Shown here piece after piece: positions 1-11,604 of a stretch of DNA of 64,000 nt (position 1 is the stretch's first letter; every line of letters starts with the position of its first letter). The notes under the pieces were generated by a model. The model did not search any database. It saw only the letters and a list, made by a program, of their open reading frames with translations, and was not told the DNA's origin. The position numbers and the translations under genes are program-made. Origin of the DNA: Lonicera japonica (taxonomy: Eukaryota > Streptophyta > Magnoliopsida > Dipsacales > Caprifoliaceae); assembly GCA_021464415.1 (NCBI GenBank), contig CM038469.1, positions 30,187,736 through 30,251,735 of the forward strand, in the 5' to 3' direction.

Positions 1-2919
1 ACAGGGACCTCAGTTGGGACAGGCCATAGAGTTGGACGCCTATATGTCACAGATAGCCTACAGATTCCTTCTCCAAGTGGTTCATCCCTAGCCACATTCA
101 CACCCAATTCCTCAGCCTTTATTTCTTGGCATTCTAGATTAGGTCATGTTTCCTTCTCTCGTCTTCAATTTATGGTTAATCAAGGTTTGTTAGGACCAGC
201 AACAATAGACAAAGATCCCTTATGTATTGCTTGTAAACTGGCCAAACAACCAGCTCTTCCTTTTACTAATAGTACTACTGTTTCAACATCTCCTTTTGAT
301 CTTTTGCATTCTGATGTATGGGGTCCAGCTCCGGTTACCTCCATGGGTGGGGCCGCTTACTATGTTGTGTTCATTGATGATTACTCCCGTTATACCTGGA
401 CTTATTTACTTCGTTCCCGCTCAGATTTCTTAAAAATTTATGTTGAATTTGCCACTATGGTCAAAACCCAATTTTCAAAAATCATTAAAGTTTTTCGTTC
501 TGACTCCGGAGGTGAATATCTGTCTAAATCATTTCTTGATTTTCTCAAATCTCAAGGGACCCTTCCTCAGCTTTCTTGCCCTGACACCCCTCAACAAAAT
601 GGGGTTGCCGAACGCAAACACCGTCATCTTGTTGAAACAGCTCGCACTTTACTTGTCTCATCATCTGTACCTTCCGTTTTCTGGGGGGAAGCCATCCATA
701 CCTCTGCATTTATCATTAATCGCATTCCTTCCGTGGTCACAGCTAGTATCTCTCCCTTTGAACGTCTTTTTGGTACCAAACCTGATTATTCCTCTCTTCG
801 TGTTTTTGGTGCTACCTGTTTTGTGCTCCTTCCTAAACGAGAACGCACAAAACTCACTCCCAAAACGGTCATGTGCGTTTTCTTAGGGTATGGCGTTCAA
901 CAAAAAGGATATCGTTGTTATGATCCTATGACCAAAAGACTGCGTATCTCTAGACATGTCACCTTCTGGGAGAATACCCCGTACTACACCTTGTCTAAAG
1001 ATTCCGTGTCTTCCCCTACACATTCCCCACCGGTTGACCCGTTCCCTGACATCACTCCCACGGTTTCCTCTCCTCCTCCACCCACTCTTTCAACCACCCC
1101 TCTCCCTATCCCTGCTCTTACACCCTTACAGGACCCTGTCACTGATCTTGTCTCTGGATGTCCACCTACTGCCGACTCTACGTCCTGTCCTGACTCTCTC
1201 TGCCCCGTCGGCGGTCCTGTACCACGCCTGTCTCGCCATCGTCGCCCACCAGTCAGGCTATCAGATTATCATTGTTTTCTCTCTGCCATGCTGTCACTCC
1301 ATGAACCCACTTCCTACCGCACTGCCTCTTCAGATCCCCTTTGGCAACAAGCTATGGCAGAAGAACTTACTGCACTCCAACAAACCAATACGTGGGATCT
1401 TACCCCATTACCTGCCGGTCATTCTGTTGTTGGTTGCAAATGGGTTTACAAGATTAAAACTAAGGCAGATGGTTCTGTTGACCGCTACAAAGCTCGTCTG
1501 GTTGCTAAAGGCTTTACTCAAGAGTATGGTATTGATTATGAGGAAACTTTTGCTCCTGTTGCCCGTATGACTACTGTTCGAACCTTGATTTCCGTTGCCT
1601 CTATTCGCCGGTGGACGATTCATCAAATGGATGTCAAGAACGCTTTTCTTCATGGTGATCTCTCTGAAGTGGTTTACATGCAACCTCCCCCTGGCCTCTC
1701 TCACCCACCCGGGCATGTGTGCAAACTACGACGTGCTCTCTATGGTCTCAAACAGGCACCCCGAGCCTGGTTTGAAAAGTTCTCTACTGCTATTCTTCAC
1801 TACGGTTTTTCTCAGAGTACACATGATTCGGCTATGTTCACCTCTTCATCCTCACTGGGCATTGTTGTTCTTCTGATATATGTTGATGATATGATTATTA
1901 CCGGGGATGATTTGGACGGTATAAATCGACTACAAAAATATCTATGCTCATGCTTTGAAATGAAAGATTTGGGTACTCTTCGCTACTTCTTGGGCATTGA
2001 GGTTGATCATTCTTCTACAGGATACTTCCTTTCTCAGGTAAAATATGCTTCTGACATTGTCAACCGAGCTGGCCTGACAGACACTAAGGTTGCAGACACT
2101 CCACTTGAAATGAATACCAACTTTTCTCCTTCAGATGGCACTCCTCTAGCTAATCCTACATTATACAGACAGCTTGTGGGTAGTCTCAACTATCTCACCA
2201 TCACCAGGCCGGATATCAGCTATGCTGTCCACATTGTGAGTCAGTTCATGTCTGCACCTCGTTCTGTCCACTTTGCTGCTGTCCTTCGTATCATACGATA
2301 CATAAAAGGGACTATGTACCAAGGACTACATTTCTCCTCAGACTCTACTCTTACTCTACAGGGGTACTCTGATTCTGATTGGGCCGGTGATCTTACTGAT
2401 CGACGATCCACCACCGGCTTCTGCATTTTCCTGGGAAACTCTCTTATTTCGTGGAAAAGTAAGAAACAAACTGTTGTTGCTCGATCCAGTGCTGAAGCTG
2501 AATACCGTGCTCTCGCCCATACTACCGCCGAAATTGTTTGGCTTCGCTGGCTCCTACAAGATATGGGAATCTCCATTACGGATCCCACACCATTGTTTTG
2601 TGACAATCGCAGTGCTATCCAAATTGCCCACAACGATGTTTTTCATGAGCGCACCAAACATATTGAAGTAGACTGTCACTTTACCCGTCATCATCTATCT
2701 CAAGGCCACATTCAGCTCCCTCACATCTCTTCCGCTCTTCAACCCGCTGACCTCTTCACCAAATCTCATGTGACGGCTCGCTTTCGATTTCTGGTGTCCA
2801 AGCTCTGCATGCTTCCAAGTCATCCAGAGCTTGAGGGGGGTGTTAAAAGGAGATTCCTCCCCTATGCTCTTGTTCCCTTATTCCCTTCTCTATGCCCCTT
2901 TTCTCCTTTAATTATGTAA
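1..2919 (+). CDS. Copia pol polyprotein, 3' part (INT-RT-RNase H)
   Basis: The frame is open from base 1, so the coding region starts upstream of the window; the Met at 172 is internal. Bases 109-250 carry the GAG-pre-integrase HxxxH...CxxC zinc motif (WHSRLGH, then CIACKLAK). Counting from the Met at 172, the integrase triad is D48, D111 and E147, with the classical 35-residue spacing between the last two. Reverse transcriptase has the copia motif near WVYKIKTKADGS, then QMDVKNAFLHGDL, and the catalytic YVDD at 570-573. RNase H has SDSDWAGD, SSAEAEYRAL and CDNRSAIQIAHN. There is no internal stop or frameshift over 2.9 kb, so the element may be young. The last residues run into the LTR. The protein makes and integrates cDNA of the element. 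Confidence 0.93.
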   Translation, partial: TGTSVGTGHRVGRLYVTDSLQIPSPSGSSLATFTPNSSAFISWHSRLGHVSFSRLQFMVNQGLLGPATIDKDPLCIACKLAKQPALPFTNSTTVSTSPFDLLHSDVWGPAPVTSMGGAAYYVVFIDDYSRYTWTYLLRSRSDFLKIYVEFATMVKTQFSKIIKVFRSDSGGEYLSKSFLDFLKSQGTLPQLSCPDTPQQNGVAERKHRHLVETARTLLVSSSVPSVFWGEAIHTSAFIINRIPSVVTASISPFERLFGTKPDYSSLRVFGATCFVLLPKRERTKLTPKTVMCVFLGYGVQQKGYRCYDPMTKRLRISRHVTFWENTPYYTLSKDSVSSPTHSPPVDPFPDITPTVSSPPPPTLSTTPLPIPALTPLQDPVTDLVSGCPPTADSTSCPDSLCPVGGPVPRLSRHRRPPVRLSDYHCFLSAMLSLHEPTSYRTASSDPLWQQAMAEELTALQQTNTWDLTPLPAGHSVVGCKWVYKIKTKADGSVDRYKARLVAKGFTQEYGIDYEETFAPVARMTTVRTLISVASIRRWTIHQMDVKNAFLHGDLSEVVYMQPPPGLSHPPGHVCKLRRALYGLKQAPRAWFEKFSTAILHYGFSQSTHDSAMFTSSSSLGIVVLLIYVDDMIITGDDLDGINRLQKYLCSCFEMKDLGTLRYFLGIEVDHSSTGYFLSQVKYASDIVNRAGLTDTKVADTPLEMNTNFSPSDGTPLANPTLYRQLVGSLNYLTITRPDISYAVHIVSQFMSAPRSVHFAAVLRIIRYIKGTMYQGLHFSSDSTLTLQGYSDSDWAGDLTDRRSTTGFCIFLGNSLISWKSKKQTVVARSSAEAEYRALAHTTAEIVWLRWLLQDMGISITDPTPLFCDNRSAIQIAHNDVFHERTKHIEVDCHFTRHHLSQGHIQLPHISSALQPADLFTKSHVTARFRFLVSKLCMLPSHPELEGGVKRRFLPYALVPLFPSLCPFSPLIM

Positions 2920-3107
2920 TAGCACTTATTATGTTTCTTCTTTAAATTCCTTAATTATGTAATTGTTCTCATGATGTTTGTTTTCTTTTCTTTAATCTTC
3001 CAGTATATATATAGATGCTCCTCAATTGTAAGATGACACACATACAAGATATAATACACAGAACACATACATTTTTCTTATTTCTCTCTCTTTTTCTGAA
3101 TTTATCA
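2841..3107 (+). repeat. 3' LTR of the copia element
   Basis: About 267 bp, beginning TGTTAAAAGG directly after the polypurine tract and ending TTTATCA. A TATA-like stretch (agtatatatatag) near 3002 fits the U3/R promoter. The right boundary is supported because the following bases match an uninterrupted MITE copy elsewhere in the window. The partner LTR is outside the window, so identity and age cannot be judged. Confidence 0.82.
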
Positions 3108-3199
3108 GATATCACTTCTATCACTCAACTTATTTTCCATCTTTTCACTAAAACTAACTCAATTTATTTTCCTTTTCCACTTTGCAATCAAACGGAGCC
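3108..3199. repeat. One arm of a Tourist-like MITE split by the copia insertion
   Basis: Ends with ...GCAATCAAACGGAGCC followed by TTA. It matches the reverse complement of 46541-46635 over its full length at roughly 90% by eye. Only one arm is present; the other should lie beyond the 5' end of the copia element, outside the window. Confidence 0.75.
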
Positions 3200-3958
3200 T
3201 TAAAGTATTTAGTTGTCCTCTATAAACCAACGTAAGAGAAACACATTGTTCCCCTATCGTTGCATAAGAAGTCCTTCACTACCTTTAACGGCGTTGCAAG
3301 ATAAAATTTAGAACCGTGGTAAACATTTTTTTTCTTCTAGTGTAATTTAAAACCCTATCCCAAAATCTAGTGTAATTTAATATGATAACAACTTTACTTA
3401 GTAGTTTGATTATTATAGTTATTGACGCTTTAAATAAGTTATTTAGCACTCTAACGTCTGAGATACAATAATATTCGACTCAAATCAACCCGTGAATCAG
3501 TCACTCAAATCAACCCATTGACAACTGATTAATTTATTTGACATTTGAAGGATCAAAATTACTACTATATAAAACCCATTGACAAGTGATTAATTTATTT
3601 GAAATTTGAAGGATCAAAATTACTACTACATAAATTAAATATGAATTATAAACAGTCTATAATTTGTTATAGGAATGTTAGTTCATTACTAATATATACC
3701 TTCTTTTTTTTCTTTTTTTTTCCGTTTTTTCAAAACCCACTTTGCGCGTGGAAAGGAATAAACGGAATGTTGGTTGGTGAAAGGCTTTCAGTTCAAGATA
3801 CCGTCTTGACAAAATTGCAAAATATCTCAATAGGTAATTCTTAATTTGTCTGTTTTATTTTCATTGAAATATGAATGCACGTCGATCGGTTAAGAGGAGA
3901 ATTTAAGCAGAGGTTCGAACCCCTGCCGCAATGTATATAGTTGGGAAACTTATCGTAT
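3200..3958. other. Spacer with a 61-bp tandem duplication
   Basis: No gene seen. Two adjacent 61-bp copies (3513-3573 and 3574-3634) start ACCCATTGACAA and differ at a few positions. A T-rich tract is at 3704-3730. A short tRNA-box-B-like string (ggttcgaacccc, 3912-3923) is present but not enough to call a SINE. Confidence 0.7.
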
Positions 3959-4148
3959 TGACAAATAGAGAGAGAGATGAAAGAAAGAATTATATTGATA
4001 TTAATGAAGGAATACAAAAGTTCCTTATATAAGGATGATAAGATCTAAACGTAGAAGTCACAATCCTTTCAAGATTCTCGAAATCAATGGAGGTTAACTA
4101 TACATATATATACACCTACCATATCTATACATACTATATATTCTAACA
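3959..4148 (-). repeat. 3' LTR (left on + strand) of the degenerate copia
   Basis: Runs TGACAAATAG...ATATTCTAACA on the + strand, i.e. TGTTAGAATATA...GTCA on the element strand. It aligns along its whole length with 8398-8588, including the shared strings CACAATCCTTTCA and CACCTACCATATC. Confidence 0.9.
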
Positions 4149-4390
4149 CTCCCCCCAAGTTGGCACACATATATCAAATATACCCAACTTGCTAATCAAC
4201 TTGGCGAATATCATCCTTGTCACAGCCTTAATTGGTGAGTATGTCAGCCAACTGATTTTTTGAGCGTACATGAGAAACAGAAATAACTTTTTTTTCTAAC
4301 TTCTCTTTGATGAAGAACCTGTCTACTTCAACATGCTTTGTCTTATCAAGTTGAACCGGATTATGTGCGATATCGTATGCTGCTTTATTA

Positions 4391-7300
4391 TCACAGTATA
4401 ACAACATAGGTTCTTTTGGAGGGAAACCTAGATCTGTAAGTAGCCAGTTTTAACCATAATAGCTCTTGGACACTGACTACCATTCCTCGATATTCTACTT
4501 CAGCACTTGATCGGGATACCACATTTTGCTTCTTACTTCTCCAAGTGACCAAGTTTTCACCTACAAATGTGAAGTACCCGGATGTAGACCTTCTGTCACA
4601 TATATTGCCCGCCCAATCAGCATCAGTATATCCTTCAACCTTCAAAAAATCCTCGTTTTTTGGAACAGAATTCCTTTCTCAGGAGTTGCTTTGAGATAAC
4701 TGATAATGCTCATAACTGCCTACATATGCTTCTCCCCTTAATTATACACGAACCGACTAACAATACTCAATGCATATGATATATCAGGTCTTGTATGCGC
4801 TAAATACATCAACCTTCCCACCAATCACTGATAGCGCCCTTTATCGACAGGTACTTGATCTGTTTCGACCTCTAACTTAAATCATTCTTCCATTGGAGTC
4901 TCTGACAGTTGACAAGCGGACATTCCGATTTCACTCAGTAAATTTAGGGCATACTTTATCTGAAATAGGAAGATACCTTTTAATGATCTAGACACCTCAA
5001 TTCCCATAAAATACTTCAATTTCCTAAGGTCTTTCATCTCAAACTCCTAAGATAAGAGCTTATTTAATGCTTGTTGTTCTCGAAGGTCGTTTCCTGTGAG
5101 CACCATATCATCTACATAAACGATAAGTGCCGTAATTTTTATATGACACTTTTTCAAAAATAACATATGATCAAAATTACTCTGATTGTACCAAAACGTT
5201 CGCATCGATATTGCGAATCTTTTAAACTAGGCTCTGGGGATTGTTTTAGTCCATACAAAGATTTTTTCAATTTGCAAACTTTATTCGTATGCTCAATCGG
5301 GATCTTATATTCAAGTGGGAACTCCATAAACACCTCATCCTCTAACTCCCCATGTAGGAAGGCACTTTTTACATCGAAATATTGTAGAGGCCAGCCCAAA
5401 TTTGTAGATAATGAGAGTACACCCACACGGTATTAATCTTTATCACGGGCGCAAATGTCTCCAGATAGTCAATCCCATGTGTTTGTGTGTAGTCTTTTGC
5501 AACTAATCTTGCTTAGAATCTTTCGATTGTTCCATATGTTTTAAATTTCACACTGTACACCCACTTGCAACCCATTTTCTTCTTTCTTGCTGGTAATTCG
5601 GTTAATTCTCATATGTCATTTTTCAACAAGGACTTAATCTCCTCATCTATTGTTGATTTTCACTTAGGATTACATAAGGCTTCATACACACTGTTGAATA
5701 GATACAGAAGATAATTGATTCACAAATGATTTGTTAAATGCAATTAACCAATGATAAGATATATAGTTACTCATAGGATATTTGGCTTTACTGGTAAAAT
5801 CTAGATCATATTTGGGCTTAGTACACGTCTATTTGCTTAGTTAGAAAGCTGTTTTCTAGGAATAAAAGAAGATGATACATTGGAGGACTCAGTTTCAGGG
5901 ATATTTTAAGTGGAAGATTGGGTATTTGCGTTAGGCGAGACAGAGAAAGCACAACTTCACTTGGCAAGATTTATGCTGCTACTATATCAGGGGATGACGT
6001 GATTTCGGTTATCTCTGTTGCTGGTGGTGAATTCGAAGTCAACGTTGGAACCACTTCTATTGAGCTTATTTTTTCATCATTAATATTTCTAAATAACTAA
6101 ACTTCCTTATAATGCTTCCCCTGAAGTTCAGCTCGGTGAAAGTACATAGTTTCTCCATGAAATGTCACATCCATGGTAACATACATTTTCTCTGTGGGAG
6201 GATGATAACACCGATACCCCTTTTGAAAAGATGCGTACCCTACAAAGATGCACTTGAGATCTTGAGGTGCAAGCTTGTTTCGTTTCTCCTTTGGTTAGTG
6301 AACAAATGTAACACATCCAAATACCCGGGGAGGAAGATTTGACACGGTAGGAGCCGAGACAAACTTAGCTAAGACTTCAAATTGTATCTGAAAATTAAAT
6401 ACAACTGAGGGGATGCGGTTTACTAAATAGATAGCTGAGGAGAGTGCTTCACCCCAATACGAGGTTGGTGCTTTTGCGCCGATCAGTGATGCCCGAACTA
6501 TTTCTAACAAATGACGATTTTTTCGTTCGACAACCCCATTATGTTGAAGAGTATAAGGACATGTGTTCTAATAAATAATCATATGAAGTTTGAAATATGC
6601 TTGTAACTTGGTACTCATATATTCTCCACCATTATCACTTCAGAGAATTTGAATAGTAGCATTATATTGTGTATTGATCTGTTTATGAAATCTCTTAATC
6701 AAACCACTAACTTCTCCTTTGGATTTCATGGGACAAACCCACATCATTCGAGTGAAATCATCAATAAACGTGATAAAACATCGTATACCACCTATTCAAA
6801 ACTTTATGAACTGAACTCTTAGTCAATGAAGGTTTAAAGGAAGTATGATGACTTTTAGCCAGTTTACAAATCTCACAGTGAAAACCAGAATAATCAACTT
6901 TATGAACTAAACGGGGAAACAGTTTCTTTAAGTCACCAAACAATGCATGTCTTAACCGATGGTGCCATAACCAAACTTCATTTGTAATTTTCTTTTCAAA
7001 GGTACTAGTGTTTAAGGCTTTGTGCAAGCGATTTGTGATTTTGAACTCCAGGTCTAGAAAGTATATAATTTTTCATGCCTAACTCCATAACCAATCGACT
7101 TCTTCGTCTGAATATCCTTAAAAACACAATGATAAGGCCAAAATATGATAACACAGTGTAGGGCATTAGTTATTTAAGCAACAAATAATAGTTTATAATC
7201 TAAGAGTGAGAATACTAAAACAGAGGTTAGGTTCAGAGTGTTGGATAGATAGATTGATCCTTTTTCCCATTACAAGGACTGGGGCACCATTGGCTGTGGA

Positions 7301-7717
7301 AACAAAGGTCTGAGATGATGGGGTTAAAGGAGTAACTATTTTTGAATTATATGTCATATGATTAATAGCATCATAATCAATTACCCATGTATTATTCAAA
7401 ATAGAGACATAATGTAAAGCCGTACTTGATGTACCTGTGATGGTGAGTAAGCCTGAGGCCTGTATATTACCACCTACTGTGTTCTAACCTGTTCTGCGAT
7501 TGCGAGAATCCTTTTACCAATCTGGATATTTAATGATTTTATAGCAACCCTTTTTTAAGTGTCCCGTGAGTCCACAGACGGAGCATGGTGGGTATCTGAA
7601 AGTTGAATACCGAGAGTCATTTAGTCGATTACCAGAGCATGATCGTTTTTCTAAATTTCGCCAATTAAAGGGGTATTCGATTGATGATCCAGTCATGGTT
7701 ATAGAGTCAAGAGCCAT
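4391..7717 (-). pseudogene. Broken copia gag-pol
   Basis: Fragments in several - strand frames read, in element order: a gag CCHC zinc knuckle (CSVCGLTGHLKKGC, 7514-7717); aspartic protease with its active site ruined (WVIDYDAINHMT in place of a D-S/T-G triad, 7193-7399); GAG-pre-integrase (WLWHHRLRHA...CEICKLAKS, 6761-7027); the integrase C-terminal part (YWGEALSSAIYLVNRIPS, 6295-6510) continuing in another frame to about 6128; reverse transcriptase (FDVKSAFLHGELEDEVFME...KSLYGLKQS, 5154-5426); and RNase H (GYTDADWAGN...SSAEVEYRGM, 4391-4645). Stops and frameshifts separate every block, so no functional product is expected. Confidence 0.92.
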
Positions 7718-7889
7718 TGGATAGTGTAATACTTAATGATCAAGATCGAATCTGGAAATTTTGAGACCGTGGTTATGTTCGGAACGTTAAAAAATACTAA
7801 AAACGGTTTTTGGTTTTCTGCGGTCAACGGTCAACCATCACGAGGTCAATTGTCAATGCGGTGAACGGTCAATGCGGTCAACGGAAGGT

Positions 7890-7940
7890 GACATGGCTTT
7901 AGGGCTGACATGGCTTTAGGGCTGACATGGCTTTAGGGCT
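7890..7940. repeat. 17-bp minisatellite, three units
   Basis: Three consecutive copies of gacatggctttagggct, followed by a diverged fourth (catatggcttggggttt). It lies in the 5' leader/gag-N-terminal part of the degenerate copia. GGTGGCTGTGTGG-type imperfect repeats continue to about 8360. Confidence 0.85.
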
Positions 7941-8397
7941 CATATGGCTTGGGGTTTGACACAGACGGTGTGTGGATGAACGGAGGTGGAAGGGTGGTTT
8001 CTTTAAACGGTGTGTGGAGGCGTGTGTGAGCTCAGAATGGGATGGTTTAAACGGTGTTGGGATCATCTCTTAAAAATGAACAATTTTATGTGATATTTGG
8101 ATTGTTAATAGGTCAATGCGTGATTAACGAAGGCACATAAGACTGGTTGGGAACTGTGGTTGAGATCCGGGATGTAGGGTTGGTGATGACTGTGTGGTGG
8201 TGGCTGCATGGTGTTTAGGGTGGTCTAAGGTTTGTGATGGTTTTTAGGGTGGTGTTTAAGGCATTTGATTATGGTTGTATAGTGTTTGATGGTGGCTGCG
8301 TATGGTGGCTGTGTGGTGTTTTATGATGGTTGATGGTGGCTGTGTGTATGGGTTAGGGCGGCTAAGGTTTTTTTTGTGTATCGCTCTAATACTATAT

Positions 8398-8588
8398 TGA
8401 CGAATAAAGGGAGGTATGATAAAATGAATTATATTGATATTAACGAAGGAATACAAAGGTCCCTTATTTAGGGATGATAAGACCTAAACATAAAAGTCAC
8501 AATCCTTTCATGATTCTCAGAATCAATGGAGGTCAACTATACCATATATATACACCTACCATATCTATACATACTATATATTCTAACA
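8398..8588 (-). repeat. 5' LTR (right on + strand) of the degenerate copia
   Basis: Partner of 3959-4148. On the element strand it starts TGTTAGAATATA at 8588 and ends TTCGTCA at 8398, followed by the primer-binding-site-like sequence. Confidence 0.9.
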
Positions 8589-8661
8589 TATCCAACATTT
8601 TCGTTATCACTTGTAGTAATTAGTTTTGTAAAAAAGTGATATGTATGCGACTTATATAATA

Positions 8662-8949
8662 AGGTGTTTGTTTTCTTGTTTGAATGAATGTTGAATCTAG
8701 AAATTAAAGATTGATTCTGAAGTTTGCAAAATGAATCCGAATAACATGTTTTTCCCCTTGTAATGAAAATGATTGTATTTACAAAAAGGGGAAAATAAGT
8801 ATTTCACCTCTTTAAATATCAAGTGTTTAGACTTCATAGGCACAATAAGTTATCAAATCTGAATTTTTAAACCCAACAAACATATTTTAAATCTCTGAAG
8901 TTTGAACGAACAGCTTATTCAAACTTCAAATGTTAAAACAAACAGCCCC
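8662..8949. mobile_element. Candidate MITE, about 290 bp
   Basis: The left end (aaggtgtttgttttctt) and the reverse complement of the right end (tggggctgtttgttttaac) form imperfect terminal inverted repeats of the G-rich TGTTTG type common in Tourist and hAT MITEs. A small internal hairpin (ccccttgtaa / ttacaaaaagggg) lies near 8755-8790. The target duplication is not clear, so the class is uncertain. The flanking bases 8589-8661 and 8950-9388 show nothing recognisable beyond AT-rich spacer. Confidence 0.45.
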
Positions 8950-9388
8950 AAAGTAATTTGAAAAAAAAATATTATAAAGGATTGATTGATTGGTCATATT
9001 CTAACTAGTTATCAATTTTTTTAATTGTTTTCTTTAAGTTACTTGTGTGAGGTTAAAATTGTTAGAGTTTAGTGACTAATCTATATCATAAGGGGTAAGA
9101 ACTTTTTATTCCTAAAAATATAAAAGTAATAAAGGATTGTGTGATTGAAATTATAAGATGTTTTTTTTAAGGGTTGATAATGTTTTAGGCATGGATTACG
9201 GATTAGTTATTTAAATTTTATTATTTTTTATACAAAAATAAATAGGAAGTTGGTCGAATTATCTTCCTTTTACTACGATAATAAATAAATTAGTACCCCA
9301 CTCTAGACGTGACTCGAACCCGGGATCATTCTAATCTAAGTGGCTTTTTTCATGTGCAATCGTAATAGTTAGTTTGAATTATTTATAA

Positions 9389-11542
9389 TTTACCCCCTTA
9401 AAGTTTAATTATTTTTGCACTTTCGTCTATAAAGTTCATTATGCACTGTGCTTGTCCTTAAGTTTACTCATATTTTCACTTTAGCCCAAAACGTACCTAA
9501 CCAACCTTTAGGTTTTCGAATGGAAAAGGCCATATGATTTGCGTGTGGACTATGGGCCAGGGGTAAATTTGGAAAGCCACATGATAAACACCCAAAAATG
9601 CCATATTTTATACCCCAAAAGCTTCTTGGTAATCCGTTATTATTGCCTAAACTATGCTAATATCATCTTTTGCTTGCTTTATAACTGAAAAGTGAAAAGA
9701 GCGCAATTTTGTGCCAAATTTAACTAACAATGCAGCAAAGATGTGTCAAAAAGCAATGGCAATTGTTCCGGTGGTTAGGCAATCTTGAAATTGATGATTG
9801 ATCATGTTCTAGGAGAATTTTGTGTTCTATATATGATTGAAAAAAAGACTCAAAGGGCTACAACTTTCGTGTTTTGACGATCTTCAGATTCTAGCATTTT
9901 GATGGTGAAAAAAGGCCCTAAACCTACAGCTTGCGTACAACCGCGAAAATGAGTATTTGTATTTCTCTCTTACGGGCCCTCTCCCAAACCATTTATCTCA
10001 TTATCCATAATGGAAGCCCATTTAAACATTTTCTGTTAGCCCATGTTTTTAATCATCCCATCAACTAAGCACATTCTCTCCTTTACCTTATTAAGCACAC
10101 TCCATTCCTAAAATTAACTTTCTTACTCTCCACTCCATCTAAATTAATTCTTTTTCTAAACCTTCCATCTTCCTCCCCTTAAACCTTAATCCTTATACCT
10201 ATAAATAAAGGCCCTTAGCCTCCATTCTAAAGACACAACTACAAGAGAGAATTAAACTTGTGAAGAGATAGATCAAGATAGAAGGAGTCGCGCGTACCAC
10301 TACTGGAAGAATCATTCAACTAGAGTTCTAAATTTCAAGGAGATTTTTATTTATTGCAATTTTTATTATCATATTGTAACTTCCTCTTTGATATTGAGAT
10401 TAATATTTTAATTGAGTAATGAAAATTTATTTAATATCATTCTTGTGTTCAATATTTATGATGGAAGGTTAATCTCCTTTCAAGGGAAGAGATGAAACCC
10501 CCAATATTTAATTTAACTTATATTATTGCATATAGTACCCATGCGCTTAATTTAATAAAAAGAATTCCTTTTGATTGACCTCCAAAAAAGGCAATCCAAT
10601 TTAGTGTGATTATTGATTTGAGAAACAAACTACACACCATAAAATTTTCTTAAGTTAATTTTAATCACTAAATTCTCTTCTAAACTTTAATTGTTAATAT
10701 GGATGGGTGTTGAACATTTGTGTTTTTCTTAAGTGGCGATTCATTGGAAGCTTACTTTAATCCATGCTATTATTTTATGAAAGAAGAAAATTGAATTTTA
10801 CAAAAGATTTAAAAGATAAAAATTGGTTTTAAGGTTATATCTTGAAATTAATAGTTTATTTGAATATTAAGATCATGCTACATACCATAAGTGACTCCTA
10901 AGCATTTAAGCAAATTATAATTTCTATTTTATCTTGGGTACATACATGTGGTAATGAAATAGTTAAATTAAAATAATTGGTGGTAGATTCTTAACCCTTG
11001 ATTTCTCTCAATATTTGATTAATCTCTCTTTTGAATTGCTAATTAGTTATTCTTTAATTTTAATTTTAATTAAAAAAAAAGAAAAGAAAAATGACTTTCC
11101 AAAATTAAAATTAGCTTTAATTTGGCAAACTTAAGTTTTTTTTCTATAATTTTCAATTCATTTCCCCGATATTTGGATTGACCCCTTATTTTTCCACTTT
11201 ACTACGCCTAATTAAATTTTTGCAGATAAGGGTTTTTGTTTACAGTCTTAATACGAATAGAGATGCGCAACACCATGCTAATACTCTATTGTAGGTGTGT
11301 CCTAAGAACAAGTTAGGTCAAAATCACTAGAGATAGTAGAGTGAATTGAAGGTCAAAAATGGCAGAGAGAGAGAGTAACAAATTAAGGCAAAATAATCCA
11401 ATTCATGGCTTGCCCAATTTAACTTGACCGAAAGCGTAAGTGCAACCCACATGGCCTTTTTTGTCTAAAAACTTAATCCAATTTATGCAAAATGAACTTC
11501 ATAAATGAAAGTGTAAAAACTATCAAACTTTAATGGGGCAAT
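9389..11542. mobile_element. Non-coding element with terminal inverted repeats, 2.15 kb
   Basis: The left end tttacccccttaaagttt and the inverted right end attgccccattaaagttt begin imperfect inverted repeats of about 75 bp that also share TGCACTTTCGTCTATAAAGTT-like and AAGTTCATT blocks. Both sides are flanked by TATAA (9384-9388 and 11543-11547), which is weak because the region is AT-rich. No protein domain is visible. A TATA-like box (cctataaataaagg, about 10198) is followed by a leader-like stretch to about 10380. It is probably a non-autonomous DNA transposon; superfamily not determined. Confidence 0.6.
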
Positions 11543-11572
11543 TATAAATATAACTTTACCACTATAAACACT

Positions 11573-11600
<28 letters not shown>
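11573..11600. repeat. (TA)n microsatellite
   Basis: Uninterrupted TA dinucleotides. The following 370 bases to 11968 are AT-rich spacer without a recognisable gene. Confidence 0.9.

Positions 11601-11604
<4 letters not shown>

Larger units (their letters stand above)
1..3107 (+). mobile_element. Ty1/copia LTR retrotransposon, 3' part
   Basis: The window opens inside a copia element. Visible in order are the GAG-pre-integrase zinc region, integrase, reverse transcriptase and RNase H, then a purine-rich tract (gagcttgagggggg) and a 3' LTR starting TGTTA at 2841. The domain order INT-RT-RH identifies the copia superfamily. The element interrupts a Tourist-like MITE: the sequence from 3108 onward matches the MITE arm at 46.5-46.6 kb, so the LTR end can be placed at ...TTTATCA (3107) with GATAT (3108-3112) as the probable target duplication. 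The 5' LTR, gag and protease lie outside the window. Confidence 0.93.
3959..8588 (-). mobile_element. Degenerate Ty1/copia retrotransposon with both LTRs
   Basis: Two direct repeats of about 190 bp flank a - strand copia pol relic. Next to the left LTR is the complement of a polypurine tract (ctccccccaagttgg, 4149 on). Next to the right LTR, on the - strand, is a tRNA-Met-like primer site (GTATTAGAGCGATAC). Total length of 4.6 kb is normal for copia. The coding region has many stops and frameshifts, and the LTRs differ by many substitutions and small indels, so the insertion is old. No convincing 5-bp target duplication is left. Confidence 0.92.

Noticed and set aside
3885..3923. SINE head (cggttaagagg and ggttcgaacccc)
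   Set aside because: The box B-like part is good, but box A is weak, the spacing is short and no SINE body or target duplication is visible.
9308..9345. tRNA gene or SINE on the - strand (gggttcgagtcac)
   Set aside because: Only a box B-like string; no cloverleaf and no box A at a suitable distance.
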